Positions 7,633 through 15,602 of a stretch of DNA of 64,000 nt are shown piece by piece. The position numbers and the translations under genes are program-made. The number at the start of each line of letters is the position of its first letter. Position 1 is the first letter of the stretch. The notes under the pieces were generated by a model. It had not been told where the DNA came from. It worked only from the letters and a program-made list of their open reading frames with translations, and searched no databases. This DNA comes from Flavobacterium cutihirudinis (GTDB taxonomy: Bacteria; Bacteroidota; Bacteroidia; Flavobacteriales; Flavobacteriaceae), in the NCBI RefSeq assembly GCF_003385895.1, contig NZ_QRDQ01000014.1:1-64000 (forward strand), given 5' to 3'.

Positions 7633-9419
7633 TGATTAAGAACTTAATTCAATTTTTTCAAAAAAAATATACTGTATTTTGCCTGTTGCTCTTTTGTAGC
7701 GTCTTGGCAATCAGCTTTTCTGTTCAATATTATGAAGCAAAAGAAAAGGAAATAAAATACATCAAAAAAGATCAATCAGTCGAAATAAAAAAAAGAATCG
7801 AAAAAGGAAATGCATTTTTGAACGCAGGAAAAAGCGATAGTGCCTTTTTATATTTTAATAAAGCACAATTAATATGTAATCCTAAAGAAAATTACGTAGA
7901 TGATTATGTTTATTCTTTAACAAATATTGCAGACATACAACATAGAAATGGTGATTTTTATGAGGCTGAAACTACACTTACAAAGACTTTTCCGTATCTC
8001 GAAAAAACTTCAAAACCAAAATTTGCTATTAATGTTTATTCATTAATGGCAAACAATTATAGTCGCACTTACGATAATGAAAACGGCTTACTTTACCAGA
8101 AAAAGGCATTAAAAAAAGCGGTTTCTACATTTAGAAAAGCAGCAATACTATCTGATATTGGTTTTATCTATCTACAACAGGAGAGATATAAAGAAGCCAT
8201 AGATTTACTAGAACCGTTAACTAAAAGAAAGATTGTAGATAAAATCGAACCAAAATATACTGATATTCAACGCTCAGCAATACTATATAATCTTGGAATG
8301 TGTTATTTACGCATTGGAAATCACAAAGAATTAGCATTAAATTGTTTCAACGAAAGTTTAGAATTGACTCTTAAAACAAAAGATGATTATGAATTAATTG
8401 CTAACTATTTTGCTCTTTATTCTTTTTACAAAACATATAACAATCCAAAACTAAAAAAAATATATGCTCAAAAAGCTTATGATTGTGCAAAGAAGGTAAA
8501 GGCGTCAACCTATCAAATCAATATGTTAGCTAATTTAATAGAGGCTGACAATGCTGAAAATTCCCAAAAACACTGGGAGACCTATATTAGAATGGTAGAC
8601 AGCACTCTTATTAGCCGAAAAAAAGCACAAAATCAGTTTGCGAATATAATATATGATTCAAATAAAGACAAAGCCGAGAACTTAGAACTGAAAAATAAAA
8701 AAGTAGAAAATGAGCTTCAATTAGAAAGACAGAAAAACAGAAGTACAATTTCATATGTGATAATTACATTCAGTGTTTTTTTGGTCTTATTTCTTTCTTT
8801 ATACATGTCATCAAAAGGAAAAAAAGAAAAAATAGAAGCAATAAATGAAAGTGAACTAAGGATTTCAAAAAAACTTCATGATGAACTTGCTAATGATGTC
8901 TATGAAACGCTATCATTTGCAACCTCTAACGATATGAAAAATTTTGATAATAAAGAAAAATTACTCAGCAACTTAGATCAAATATATTATAAAGCCAGAA
9001 ATATTTCCAAAGAAAATAGTTTAATCAAAACCAATGAAGAATACCTTCCGGCGCTAAAAGAAATGATTTCAGGGTACAAAACTCCAAGTGTCAACATTTT
9101 GCTAAACGGTTTTGATTCTCTTGATTGGAATAAACTTGACCGAAGCAAAAAAATAATACTTTATAGAGTTTTACAAGAGTTATTTGAAAATATGAAAAAA
9201 CATAGTAATGCCAGTTTAGTGAGTTTTACTATAAAAATAAATGACAAAAATTTAATGGCTACTTATATTGATAACGGTGATTGGACAAAAAATAATCGCT
9301 TAATTTTAAAAAATGGACTTCAAAATGTGGAAAACCGTATAAAAACAATAAATGGAACAATTACTTTTGTCAATAATTTAGAAAAAGGTTTTAAAGCAAG
9401 CTTTAATTTTCCAATTTAA
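7629..9419 (+). CDS. TPR-containing sensor histidine kinase (second of tandem pair)
   Basis: 596-residue paralogue of the preceding kinase, same layout: N-terminal membrane segment (about 15-32), TPR region, transmembrane segment (near 375-392), KLHDELAND phosphoacceptor (His near 417) and ATPase domain with N-box QELFENMKKHSNA. Unlike its neighbour, the G-box is degraded to DNGDWTKN, so nucleotide binding may be impaired. It starts within the upstream stop (ATGA overlap), so translation is coupled. The pair plus the following regulator forms one operon and suggests a gene duplication with partial loss of kinase function in this copy. Confidence 0.83.
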   Translation: MMIKNLIQFFQKKYTVFCLLLFCSVLAISFSVQYYEAKEKEIKYIKKDQSVEIKKRIEKGNAFLNAGKSDSAFLYFNKAQLICNPKENYVDDYVYSLTNIADIQHRNGDFYEAETTLTKTFPYLEKTSKPKFAINVYSLMANNYSRTYDNENGLLYQKKALKKAVSTFRKAAILSDIGFIYLQQERYKEAIDLLEPLTKRKIVDKIEPKYTDIQRSAILYNLGMCYLRIGNHKELALNCFNESLELTLKTKDDYELIANYFALYSFYKTYNNPKLKKIYAQKAYDCAKKVKASTYQINMLANLIEADNAENSQKHWETYIRMVDSTLISRKKAQNQFANIIYDSNKDKAENLELKNKKVENELQLERQKNRSTISYVIITFSVFLVLFLSLYMSSKGKKEKIEAINESELRISKKLHDELANDVYETLSFATSNDMKNFDNKEKLLSNLDQIYYKARNISKENSLIKTNEEYLPALKEMISGYKTPSVNILLNGFDSLDWNKLDRSKKIILYRVLQELFENMKKHSNASLVSFTIKINDKNLMATYIDNGDWTKNNRLILKNGLQNVENRIKTINGTITFVNNLEKGFKASFNFPI

Positions 9420-9428
9420 AAAAGTTAT

Positions 9429-10097
9429 ATGTTTAAAAAAGTTTTAGTCGCCGAAGATTTAGATAGTATCAGCATTGCAGTAGTTCAAGTACTTGAAGAT
9501 TTGAAAGTTCCCACGATTCATCATGTTAAATATTGTGATGATGGTCTTTTGAAAATAAAAAAAGCGTTGATTGATAAAGAACCATACGACTTATTAATTA
9601 GTGATCTATCATTTAAATCTGATTATAGAAAAACAGAGCTTTCAAGCGGAGAAGAACTAATTGAAGCAGTTAACGAAGTCGATCCTAAATTGAAAAAAAT
9701 AGTATTTTCTATAGAAGACAAGTCATATAGAATTAAATCGCTTTTTAATGATCTTGGTATTAACGCTTACATTTCTAAAGGCAGAAACAGCATAATTGAA
9801 CTGAGAAAAGCCATAGAAAGAACCTATAGAAACGAAGAAAAAATATTATCATCAGATTTGTCTTTTAGTTTTTCTGACAAAGCTTTGATTGAAATCGAAT
9901 CTTATGATATTTCAATTTTAAAACTTTTAGCTCAAGGCTATATTTTAGAAAACATTTCAAACGAATTTAAACAGGCTTCTATAACTCCAAACGGAACGAG
10001 CAGCATAGAAAAACGAATCAATAAATTAAAAATATATTTTAAAGCAAACAATAATGTTCATCTAATTGCTATTGCAAAAGATTTTGGTTTAGTTTAA
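9429..10097 (+). CDS. Response regulator with C-terminal HTH
   Basis: 222 residues. An N-terminal receiver domain (1 to about 125) has acidic residues ED at 9-10, phosphoacceptor Asp59 in LLISDLSF and a conserved Lys near 118 (ISKGRN). The C-terminal part (about 145-220) resembles a LuxR-like helix-turn-helix (LLAQGYILENISNEF, then SIEKRINKLKIYF) but is diverged. It starts 9 nt after the second kinase and is the obvious cytoplasmic partner of the pair. Confidence 0.82.
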   Translation: MFKKVLVAEDLDSISIAVVQVLEDLKVPTIHHVKYCDDGLLKIKKALIDKEPYDLLISDLSFKSDYRKTELSSGEELIEAVNEVDPKLKKIVFSIEDKSYRIKSLFNDLGINAYISKGRNSIIELRKAIERTYRNEEKILSSDLSFSFSDKALIEIESYDISILKLLAQGYILENISNEFKQASITPNGTSSIEKRINKLKIYFKANNNVHLIAIAKDFGLV

Positions 10098-10110
10098 ATA
10101 TTTCAACCCA

Positions 10111-10140
10111 TTACGGGTTTCCGTAAGGAAATACTTTTTT
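10111..10140 (+). terminator. Possible terminator after response regulator
   Basis: Stem TTACGG (10111-10116) / CCGTAA (10121-10126) with a 4-nt loop; the T-run follows after nine bases. The stem is short, so this is only a candidate. Confidence 0.4.
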
Positions 10141-10177
10141 ATAAGTATAAGTTTGTATTAAACTTATTAATTACCGA

Positions 10178-10432
10178 ATGAAACCCAAAGACCAATCTTC
10201 TTTTGAGAAAAGCTTTTTTCAAAATTTAATTTCAAAATTTAACACCACCAAAAATAGAATACTTATGAAAACAATGATTTTATGCGTTTGCTTGTCTATT
10301 AGTTTCGCATTTGTATCGGAAAAAACAGGATTTTTGGAAATTGACTGGAAATTACTTTTCATACCTGCCTTACTTGTTTTACAAATCGTAATTATTGGAA
10401 CAGCACTAAAAAATAGATACAAAAAGCATTAA
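10178..10432 (+). CDS. Small membrane protein, function unknown
   Basis: 84 residues. A hydrophilic N-terminus (1-29) precedes two predicted transmembrane helices (about 32-47 and 57-75) and a basic tail. No recognised domain. A consensus -7 box TAAGTTTG (10148-10155) sits 23 nt before the ATG, which supports this start and a separate transcript. An internal ATG at 10265 would give a 55-residue form. A pairing with the neighbouring kinases is possible but unproven. Confidence 0.55.
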   Translation: MKPKDQSSFEKSFFQNLISKFNTTKNRILMKTMILCVCLSISFAFVSEKTGFLEIDWKLLFIPALLVLQIVIIGTALKNRYKKH

Positions 10433-10483
10433 CCATCAGAAGCCGAAATTTTGAAATGCTTATATTTGATTTTTAAATACAGC

Positions 10484-11287
10484 ATGAAAAAAATCATAGT
10501 TCTACTCCTCTTCCTTTACAGTTCTTTTTCTTTTTCTCAAGTCAAAATTATTTCCTGGAATTTAGAAAATTTCGGAAAATCTAAGTCTGAATCTGAAATA
10601 TCCTTTATTGCAAATACTCTTTTCGATTATGACATTATAGCCCTGCAGGAAGTTGTTGCAGGATATGGAGGTGCACAAGCAGTAGCAAAACTCGTATCGG
10701 TTTTAAATCAAAAAGGATCGAAATGGGATTACGTTATTAGTGATCCAACATCTAGCAGTAGTTATAAAACCGAAAGATATTCTTTTATCTGGAAGACTCA
10801 CAAAGTAAAACTACAAGGAAAAGCATGGTTGGAAAAAAAACACAATCTCGAAATCGACCGCGAGCCTTATTTTGCAACTTTCAAAATAAACCAAAAAACA
10901 ATCACTTTAGCCAATTTTCATGCTATCACCAAAAACAAACAGCCTGAAACGGAAATTAAATATTTTAAATTTTTACCAGCTGAATATCCTAATCTGAATA
11001 TTATATTCCTTGGAGATTTCAATTGTCCGCAATCACATTCGGTATTCAATCCTTTAAAAAAAATGGGATACGCTCCTATTTTAGAAAATCAAAAAACAAC
11101 TTTAAAACACAAATGCAAAATTAATAGTTGTCTGGCTTCAGAATTTGACAATATGTTTTATAAATCAGACGCTGTACGTTTTATAAAATCAGGTGTTGTT
11201 CCGTTCTATACTCAATTTAATTCGCTCGAAGAAGCTAGAAAAATTTCAGACCACATTCCTATTTGGTTTGAATTTTCCTTAAACTAA
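10484..11287 (+). CDS. Secreted endonuclease/exonuclease/phosphatase-family protein
   Basis: 267 residues from ATG 10484, chosen because it opens a clean signal peptide (MKKIIVLLLFLYSSFSFSQ) and lies 15 nt after a -7 box TATATTTG (10461-10468). An upstream TTG frame would start before the promoter box. The EEP fold motifs are present: WNLENFG, LQEV, the GDFNCP segment and C-terminal SDHIPI, which carry the metal and catalytic residues of DNase I-like enzymes. Probably an exported DNase or phosphodiesterase; the substrate is not determined. It converges on the next gene, with one base between the stops. Confidence 0.86.
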   Translation: MKKIIVLLLFLYSSFSFSQVKIISWNLENFGKSKSESEISFIANTLFDYDIIALQEVVAGYGGAQAVAKLVSVLNQKGSKWDYVISDPTSSSSYKTERYSFIWKTHKVKLQGKAWLEKKHNLEIDREPYFATFKINQKTITLANFHAITKNKQPETEIKYFKFLPAEYPNLNIIFLGDFNCPQSHSVFNPLKKMGYAPILENQKTTLKHKCKINSCLASEFDNMFYKSDAVRFIKSGVVPFYTQFNSLEEARKISDHIPIWFEFSLN

Positions 11288-11288
11288 T

Positions 11289-12548
11289 TTATGTTTTAAG
11301 CTTTTTCTTTCTTGCTGCGGGAAACAATACGTTATTGAGAATTAATCTGTAACCTGGAGAATTAGGATGCAAATCCAAAACCGTTGGCGGATCACCTACC
11401 TGATGTTGAAAATCTTCTGGGTCATGTCCTCCAAAGAAAGTAAACATACCTTTGCCTTTTTCTCCATGAATATATCTTGATTCACCATTAATCTCACAAG
11501 TTCCCATTATAAGTACATTCGATTTTATAAGAGATGTATCAAAAGAAGTTGTCTGTCCCATAAATCCTTTCACTAATTGTGTGTGATTTTGGCATAACAT
11601 ACTTGGAATTGGATCCCATTTTGCAGAAAATTCCATTAAAGTAAAGTAGTCCTTTTCCATAGGAACTCTTCTTTTCATTGTCATATCGATATCTGAAAAT
11701 TCATAAACTTCAGGTCTTCTTTCTAAAGTAAAATTTTTAAATGCGAATGAATTTCCAAAATCCAATTTTGACTGATAGTTTGAGTCGCTCGCATCACCAT
11801 CAAACATCGCTTCGCAAATATCTACACCATCTGCAGCCAATGCAATATCAAAACTATCTGTGGCAGAACACATGGCAAACATAAAACCGCCACCAATTAC
11901 AAAGTCTCTGATTTTTTTTGCTACTGCACCTTTTTCTTGCGAAACCTTAGAATAACCAAGCTTTGCAGCCAGAGCTTCAGCATCTTTCTTTTGATCAATG
12001 TACCATGGTGTATTTTTATATGCAGCATAAAATTTTCCGTATTGTCCGGTAAAATCTTCATGATGCAAATGCAGCCAGTCGTAAAGCAACAACTGATCGC
12101 TTAAAACTTCTTCGTCATAAATAGGAGTAAATGGGATTTCGGCATAAGTTAAAACCAATGTTACCGCATCATCCCAAGGTTGTTTTCCTTTCGGAGTGTA
12201 AACTGCAATTTTTGGCGCCTTCTCTAAAATTACGGACTCCATGTTTTGAGATGGACTGGAAATTTCATTTAAAATGGCCGTTTCTTCAGAGTCGCTAAGA
12301 ATTTCAAAACTAACGCCACGAATTTTACATTCTTTTCTAATTTCTTCTGCATCAGGGAGCAAAAAAGAACCACCTCTAAAATTAAGAAGCCAACTAGCCT
12401 TATAATCTCTACTCAAACACCAATATGTAATTCCGTAAGCCTTCAGATGGTTTTGCTGCGTGGTTTCGTCCATAGGAAGTAAAATAAACGAAGCTTTTGC
12501 TGACCAGGACAACATCAATAAAAAAATACAAACCAAACTCTTCTTCAT
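11289..12548 (-). CDS. Conserved secreted protein, often labelled 'asparagine synthetase B'
   Basis: 419 residues with a Sec signal peptide (cleavage likely after SAKA, residue 19). I recognise it as a protein that flavobacterial genomes commonly label 'asparagine synthetase B', but no AsnB hallmark is visible: there is no N-terminal catalytic Cys2 and no SGGxDS ATP pyrophosphatase loop, and it is exported. The sequence contains a GGGFMFAMCSATDSFDIAL stretch, which resembles a glutamine-amidotransferase/ThuA-like nucleophile region, with the Cys near residue 225. A secreted amidohydrolase-like fold is an inference. It has its own position between convergent neighbours. Confidence 0.75.
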   Translation of the reverse strand: MKKSLVCIFLLMLSWSAKASFILLPMDETTQQNHLKAYGITYWCLSRDYKASWLLNFRGGSFLLPDAEEIRKECKIRGVSFEILSDSEETAILNEISSPSQNMESVILEKAPKIAVYTPKGKQPWDDAVTLVLTYAEIPFTPIYDEEVLSDQLLLYDWLHLHHEDFTGQYGKFYAAYKNTPWYIDQKKDAEALAAKLGYSKVSQEKGAVAKKIRDFVIGGGFMFAMCSATDSFDIALAADGVDICEAMFDGDASDSNYQSKLDFGNSFAFKNFTLERRPEVYEFSDIDMTMKRRVPMEKDYFTLMEFSAKWDPIPSMLCQNHTQLVKGFMGQTTSFDTSLIKSNVLIMGTCEINGESRYIHGEKGKGMFTFFGGHDPEDFQHQVGDPPTVLDLHPNSPGYRLILNNVLFPAARKKKLKT

Positions 12549-12687
12549 GAGAAAATCATTTTAGTAAAGATATAAAGGAAGATTCAAAAAACACAATAGA
12601 TTTTGCGTTTTATGAAAAGAAAGAATCGTTAAACAAACATTATGAAAAACAGGTAAAAACACGTGTTTCACAATAGCAATTTCTACT

Positions 12688-12695
12688 TACATTTG
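12688..12695 (+). promoter_or_regulatory. -7 box of small ORF 12730
   Basis: TACATTTG, exact match to TAnnTTTG, 34 nt before the ATG of the 44-residue ORF. No clear TTG is seen upstream. Confidence 0.4.
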
Positions 12696-12729
12696 GTATC
12701 CCAAATCATTGAAATATAAATCAATAAAA

Positions 12730-12864
12730 ATGCAAGCGATGAAATTCAATGAAAGCAATAAACAGCGAAACGGATTAAATGTAATGCAAAAAATTGGTCT
12801 TTGCGTTCTAGTCCTGACAATTATATTTTACTATGTACTGTCAATTCAGTTTTTAACGAGTTAA
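12730..12864 (+). CDS. 44-residue single-pass membrane peptide
   Basis: ATG at 12730 to TAA at 12862-12864. The N-terminal half is polar (MQAMKFNESNKQRNGLNVM) and the C-terminal half is one hydrophobic helix (about 22-42) ending LTS. It stops 4 nt before the convergent regulator's stop codon, the packing expected of a real gene, and has a consensus -7 box upstream. No family recognised. It may be regulatory or membrane-associated, like many bacterial small proteins. Confidence 0.55.
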   Translation: MQAMKFNESNKQRNGLNVMQKIGLCVLVLTIIFYYVLSIQFLTS

Positions 12865-12868
12865 TGTT

Positions 12869-13534
12869 TTAAAGGGTTAAAACCGCAATCTCATTTTGGA
12901 TTGCGTATACAACTAAACCAGCAATATTTCTCGATTCTGTTTTGAGCAATAAATTATTGCGATGCCCTTCTACTGTTCTTGGACTTAAAAATAAATGTTC
13001 TGCAATTTCTGTTGTTGTTTTCTGAAGGCAAATAAGCTGAAGAATTTCAATTTCCCGGGGAGAAAGAAAACTTGTTTCCAACTGACCTTTTGAATTTTTC
13101 GACGATACAATAGTCTCCTGAATTATCTTTAGAACATTTTCATTATAATAAAACCCTTTTTTTGCTACTTCATTTATCGTATGAATCAAATCTTTTGGAG
13201 TTGTATTTTTGATAAGATAAGCAACGGCACCAACCTGAATCATATTGGCTATAAAGGACTTTGTATCATAACTTGTCAAGGCAATTATTTTAATATCAGG
13301 ATACGATTTCCGAATAATTCTTGTGGCTTCAACGCCATTAAGAACTGGCATTTTTAAATCCATTATGATAATATCTGGCTTAACTTCAATTTTTTCCAGA
13401 TTTGAAATAAGTTCTTCCCCGTCTGATGCTTCAAATAGTATTTCGATATTGTCTTCTCGCTGCAACAGAAAAGCAATCCCCTTGCGAAACAATACTTCAT
13501 CATCAACTAATGCAATTTTGATAGCCGGATTCAT
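12869..13534 (-). CDS. LuxR/NarL-family response regulator
   Basis: 221 residues: receiver domain with DD at 11-12, phosphoacceptor Asp59 (IIIMDLKMP), Thr and Lys at the usual later positions (ALTSYD, LIKNTTP), then a LuxR-type HTH (about 155-215: LSPREIEILQLI, RTVEGHRNNLL). It binds DNA when phosphorylated. Just upstream are a histidine kinase and a multi-pass membrane protein on the same strand, so this is the output of that three-gene signalling unit. Confidence 0.93.
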   Translation of the reverse strand: MNPAIKIALVDDEVLFRKGIAFLLQREDNIEILFEASDGEELISNLEKIEVKPDIIIMDLKMPVLNGVEATRIIRKSYPDIKIIALTSYDTKSFIANMIQVGAVAYLIKNTTPKDLIHTINEVAKKGFYYNENVLKIIQETIVSSKNSKGQLETSFLSPREIEILQLICLQKTTTEIAEHLFLSPRTVEGHRNNLLLKTESRNIAGLVVYAIQNEIAVLTL

Positions 13535-13648
13535 TTGGTTTTTTATTTTTGGTCTTTGGTATGCCGAAATTACAAAAAATGCCGCACAAAATAACGCCTA
13601 AACACTAATATAATCGCTAAAAAGCAGGTTTATGCTGTTTTTTAACTT

Positions 13649-14440
13649 TTAAAAAGTAAAAGTTACGGCAATTCCCCGACCCACCTCTGAGTCGATTTGC
13701 ATGGTGCCATCTAGAAATGAAATTCGGCTATCGATATTTTTCATTCCTAAACCTTTATGATTTTCATAGTTTTCAGTATCAAATCCGATTCCGTTGTCTT
13801 TATAAAAACAAGTTGAAACACCATTTTTAGTTTCAAATGAAATCCAAATTTCAGATGCTTTTCCATGGCGAAGCGAATTATTCATCAATTCCTGAAGAAT
13901 TCTAAAAACATGCAACTGACGATCAATGTCATTTACATCAAAATCAATAGTATTATTGTAATGAATTTTTATGGCTTTGCTTGTTTCAAATTCCACACAC
14001 AACTCCTCTATACCGGCATTTAAACCAAACTTTTCCAAAACCGGCGGCAATAAATTATGAGCAATTTTTCTGGAATTTTCCAAAGCTTTTGCGGTAAGTG
14101 CAATGATATTCTCTGTTATCTCATTCTTTTCTGCTTCTGATAAATTTGAGGTCGAAAGCAAATGAGTGTTTAGAGAAACAATATTTAGTTTAGAACTAAT
14201 ATCATCGTGAAGATCCTGCGCTATTCTTTTTCGTTCTTCTTCTTGCGTAAAGATAATGGCATGCAATTGTTCTTTTTGATATTTTACCATCAAATCGATT
14301 TTTTCGAGTTCTTTTTGAATAATTTTCTTTCTGGATAAATAGAAAAATATTATCAATGCAACTGCTACAATTATAAAGAAAAGGGAAATGTACAATATTA
14401 TGGCAACAATTTCTTTTTCAGGGATTCGCTGTGCATTCAT
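13649..14440 (-). CDS. Sensor histidine kinase, HisKA_3 type
   Basis: 263 residues: one N-terminal transmembrane helix (about 11-35), coiled coil, H-box RIAQDLHDDISSKL (His78), N-box ELMNNSLRHGKAS and G-box DNGIGFD with GLGMKNIDSRI. It lacks its own sensory domain; the adjacent membrane protein (14463-15098) may provide sensing. It pairs with the NarL-type regulator 114 nt downstream. Confidence 0.93.
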   Translation of the reverse strand: MNAQRIPEKEIVAIILYISLFFIIVAVALIIFFYLSRKKIIQKELEKIDLMVKYQKEQLHAIIFTQEEERKRIAQDLHDDISSKLNIVSLNTHLLSTSNLSEAEKNEITENIIALTAKALENSRKIAHNLLPPVLEKFGLNAGIEELCVEFETSKAIKIHYNNTIDFDVNDIDRQLHVFRILQELMNNSLRHGKASEIWISFETKNGVSTCFYKDNGIGFDTENYENHKGLGMKNIDSRISFLDGTMQIDSEVGRGIAVTFTF

Positions 14441-14462
14441 GTCTTTTTATTTAAATTACAAT

Positions 14463-15098
14463 TTATCCTTTCAAAAATTTTATTTTGGTAAAGCTTTTTA
14501 TCCATTCAAATAAAATAATCAGATAATAAATTATGAGCAAAAAAGCATTTAATTGCCAGCTAAGAAATTTCAAATCATCACTTAAACCCGAAGAAAGATT
14601 ACCTACCAAAAATAATACGGTGCTCGCTAATAAATAAAAAACTAATCCTACGCTTATGTAGTAGTATTCTTTATTCTCTGTCAGCATATTATAAAAATGA
14701 AGTAACGCGTAAACAACAATTAGCAATGAGGTCAAAGTGATTTCAAATAAATTAAACTTTAAAAACTGACTTGAATCTATCACGAACTGAACCGATAAAA
14801 TCAATAAAGCTATAATTAATGTAGCCTTTACAAATGTTTTTTGCGCCTTGAGATGAAACAATGAATTGTAAAAAAGCCCCAGCAAAATCATTTGCCCAAT
14901 GAAAAAAATATTTACGAGAAACAAATTGTTTAGGCGTAAAAAATATATTATTTCCATTGAAATCTGCAACACAAACGAAAAGGCCAAATAGGAAACAAAA
15001 AAAACATTAGCTTTTTCCTTGCGGAAAAAGCTATATGAGTAAACTATCAGATTAATTAATAAAATCAAATAACTTGAATATATCAAGAAATCAGTCAT
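14463..15098 (-). CDS. Multi-pass membrane protein, putative sensor partner
   Basis: 211 residues, almost entirely hydrophobic, with about seven predicted transmembrane helices (starting at residues ~5, 35, 63, 90, 118, 147, 180) and short loops. No enzymatic motif. It lies 22 nt upstream of the one-helix histidine kinase and is probably cotranscribed. By context it may be the sensory component of that system, as multi-helix sensory modules often are. The specific ligand is unknown. Confidence 0.7.
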   Translation of the reverse strand: MTDFLIYSSYLILLINLIVYSYSFFRKEKANVFFVSYLAFSFVLQISMEIIYFLRLNNLFLVNIFFIGQMILLGLFYNSLFHLKAQKTFVKATLIIALLILSVQFVIDSSQFLKFNLFEITLTSLLIVVYALLHFYNMLTENKEYYYISVGLVFYLLASTVLFLVGNLSSGLSDDLKFLSWQLNAFLLIIYYLIILFEWIKSFTKIKFLKG

Positions 15099-15117
15099 TT
15101 TTTATAGTATTTAGGAA

Positions 15118-15471
15118 TTAAAAAGGAGGACTAGGGCGGGCACCATCATAAACTACATCTTGCTCTGAAGCCACAGATTTATTTTGTTGGTCAGATTTTC
15201 CATAAACGTTTTTATATTTACCTGTTGCCGGATCATATTCTGCACCATTAAAAATCAGCGTTCTCTCTTTGTCGTCATTAATACCTAAATGAGCCCAAAC
15301 TGCCTCCGTTTTTAGTGCCAATACTTTCTCTAGTGTTTCTCTAGGAATTAAAAAAGCGGTAACTTTTTTCTTACTGTCTTCAACAGAGTTATCATCAACA
15401 TATCTCTTTTCCCATTCTTGTCCTTGGGCTAACGGGATCTGGATAGGTCCCGGAAAAGTTTCTTCATTCAT
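15118..15471 (-). CDS. Conserved hypothetical protein
   Basis: 117-residue soluble protein with no signal peptide or membrane segment; the last ~25 residues are polar and low-complexity (SDQQNKSVASEQDV). No domain recognised. The ATG at 15471 is the only reasonable start. It lies 19 nt upstream of the membrane sensor gene on the same strand, so it might be the first gene of that unit, and 131 nt past the dnaB stop. Confidence 0.6.
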   Translation of the reverse strand: MNEETFPGPIQIPLAQGQEWEKRYVDDNSVEDSKKKVTAFLIPRETLEKVLALKTEAVWAHLGINDDKERTLIFNGAEYDPATGKYKNVYGKSDQQNKSVASEQDVVYDGARPSPPF

Positions 15472-15569
15472 AATAAAATTTGTTTTTGGTTATTAATTAA
15501 TAGCCGATTTTTATGTAAATCGTATTGCTAAACTACTGAATTTTATTAATAAATTATTATTTACCCATA

Positions 15570-15595
15570 AAAAAAGCCTTTTTAGAAAGGCTTTT
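15570..15595 (-). terminator. dnaB terminator
   Basis: Minus-strand stem AAAGCCTTT / AAAGGCTTT with a 4-nt loop followed by a T-run, directly after the dnaB stop. Confidence 0.8.
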
Positions 15596-15602
15596 GATTT
15601 TA

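Noticed and set aside
12605..12636. Fourth light-operator copy (TTAAACAA at 12629)
   Set aside because: The partner half-site matches only 5 of 8 bases and no light-related gene is adjacent.
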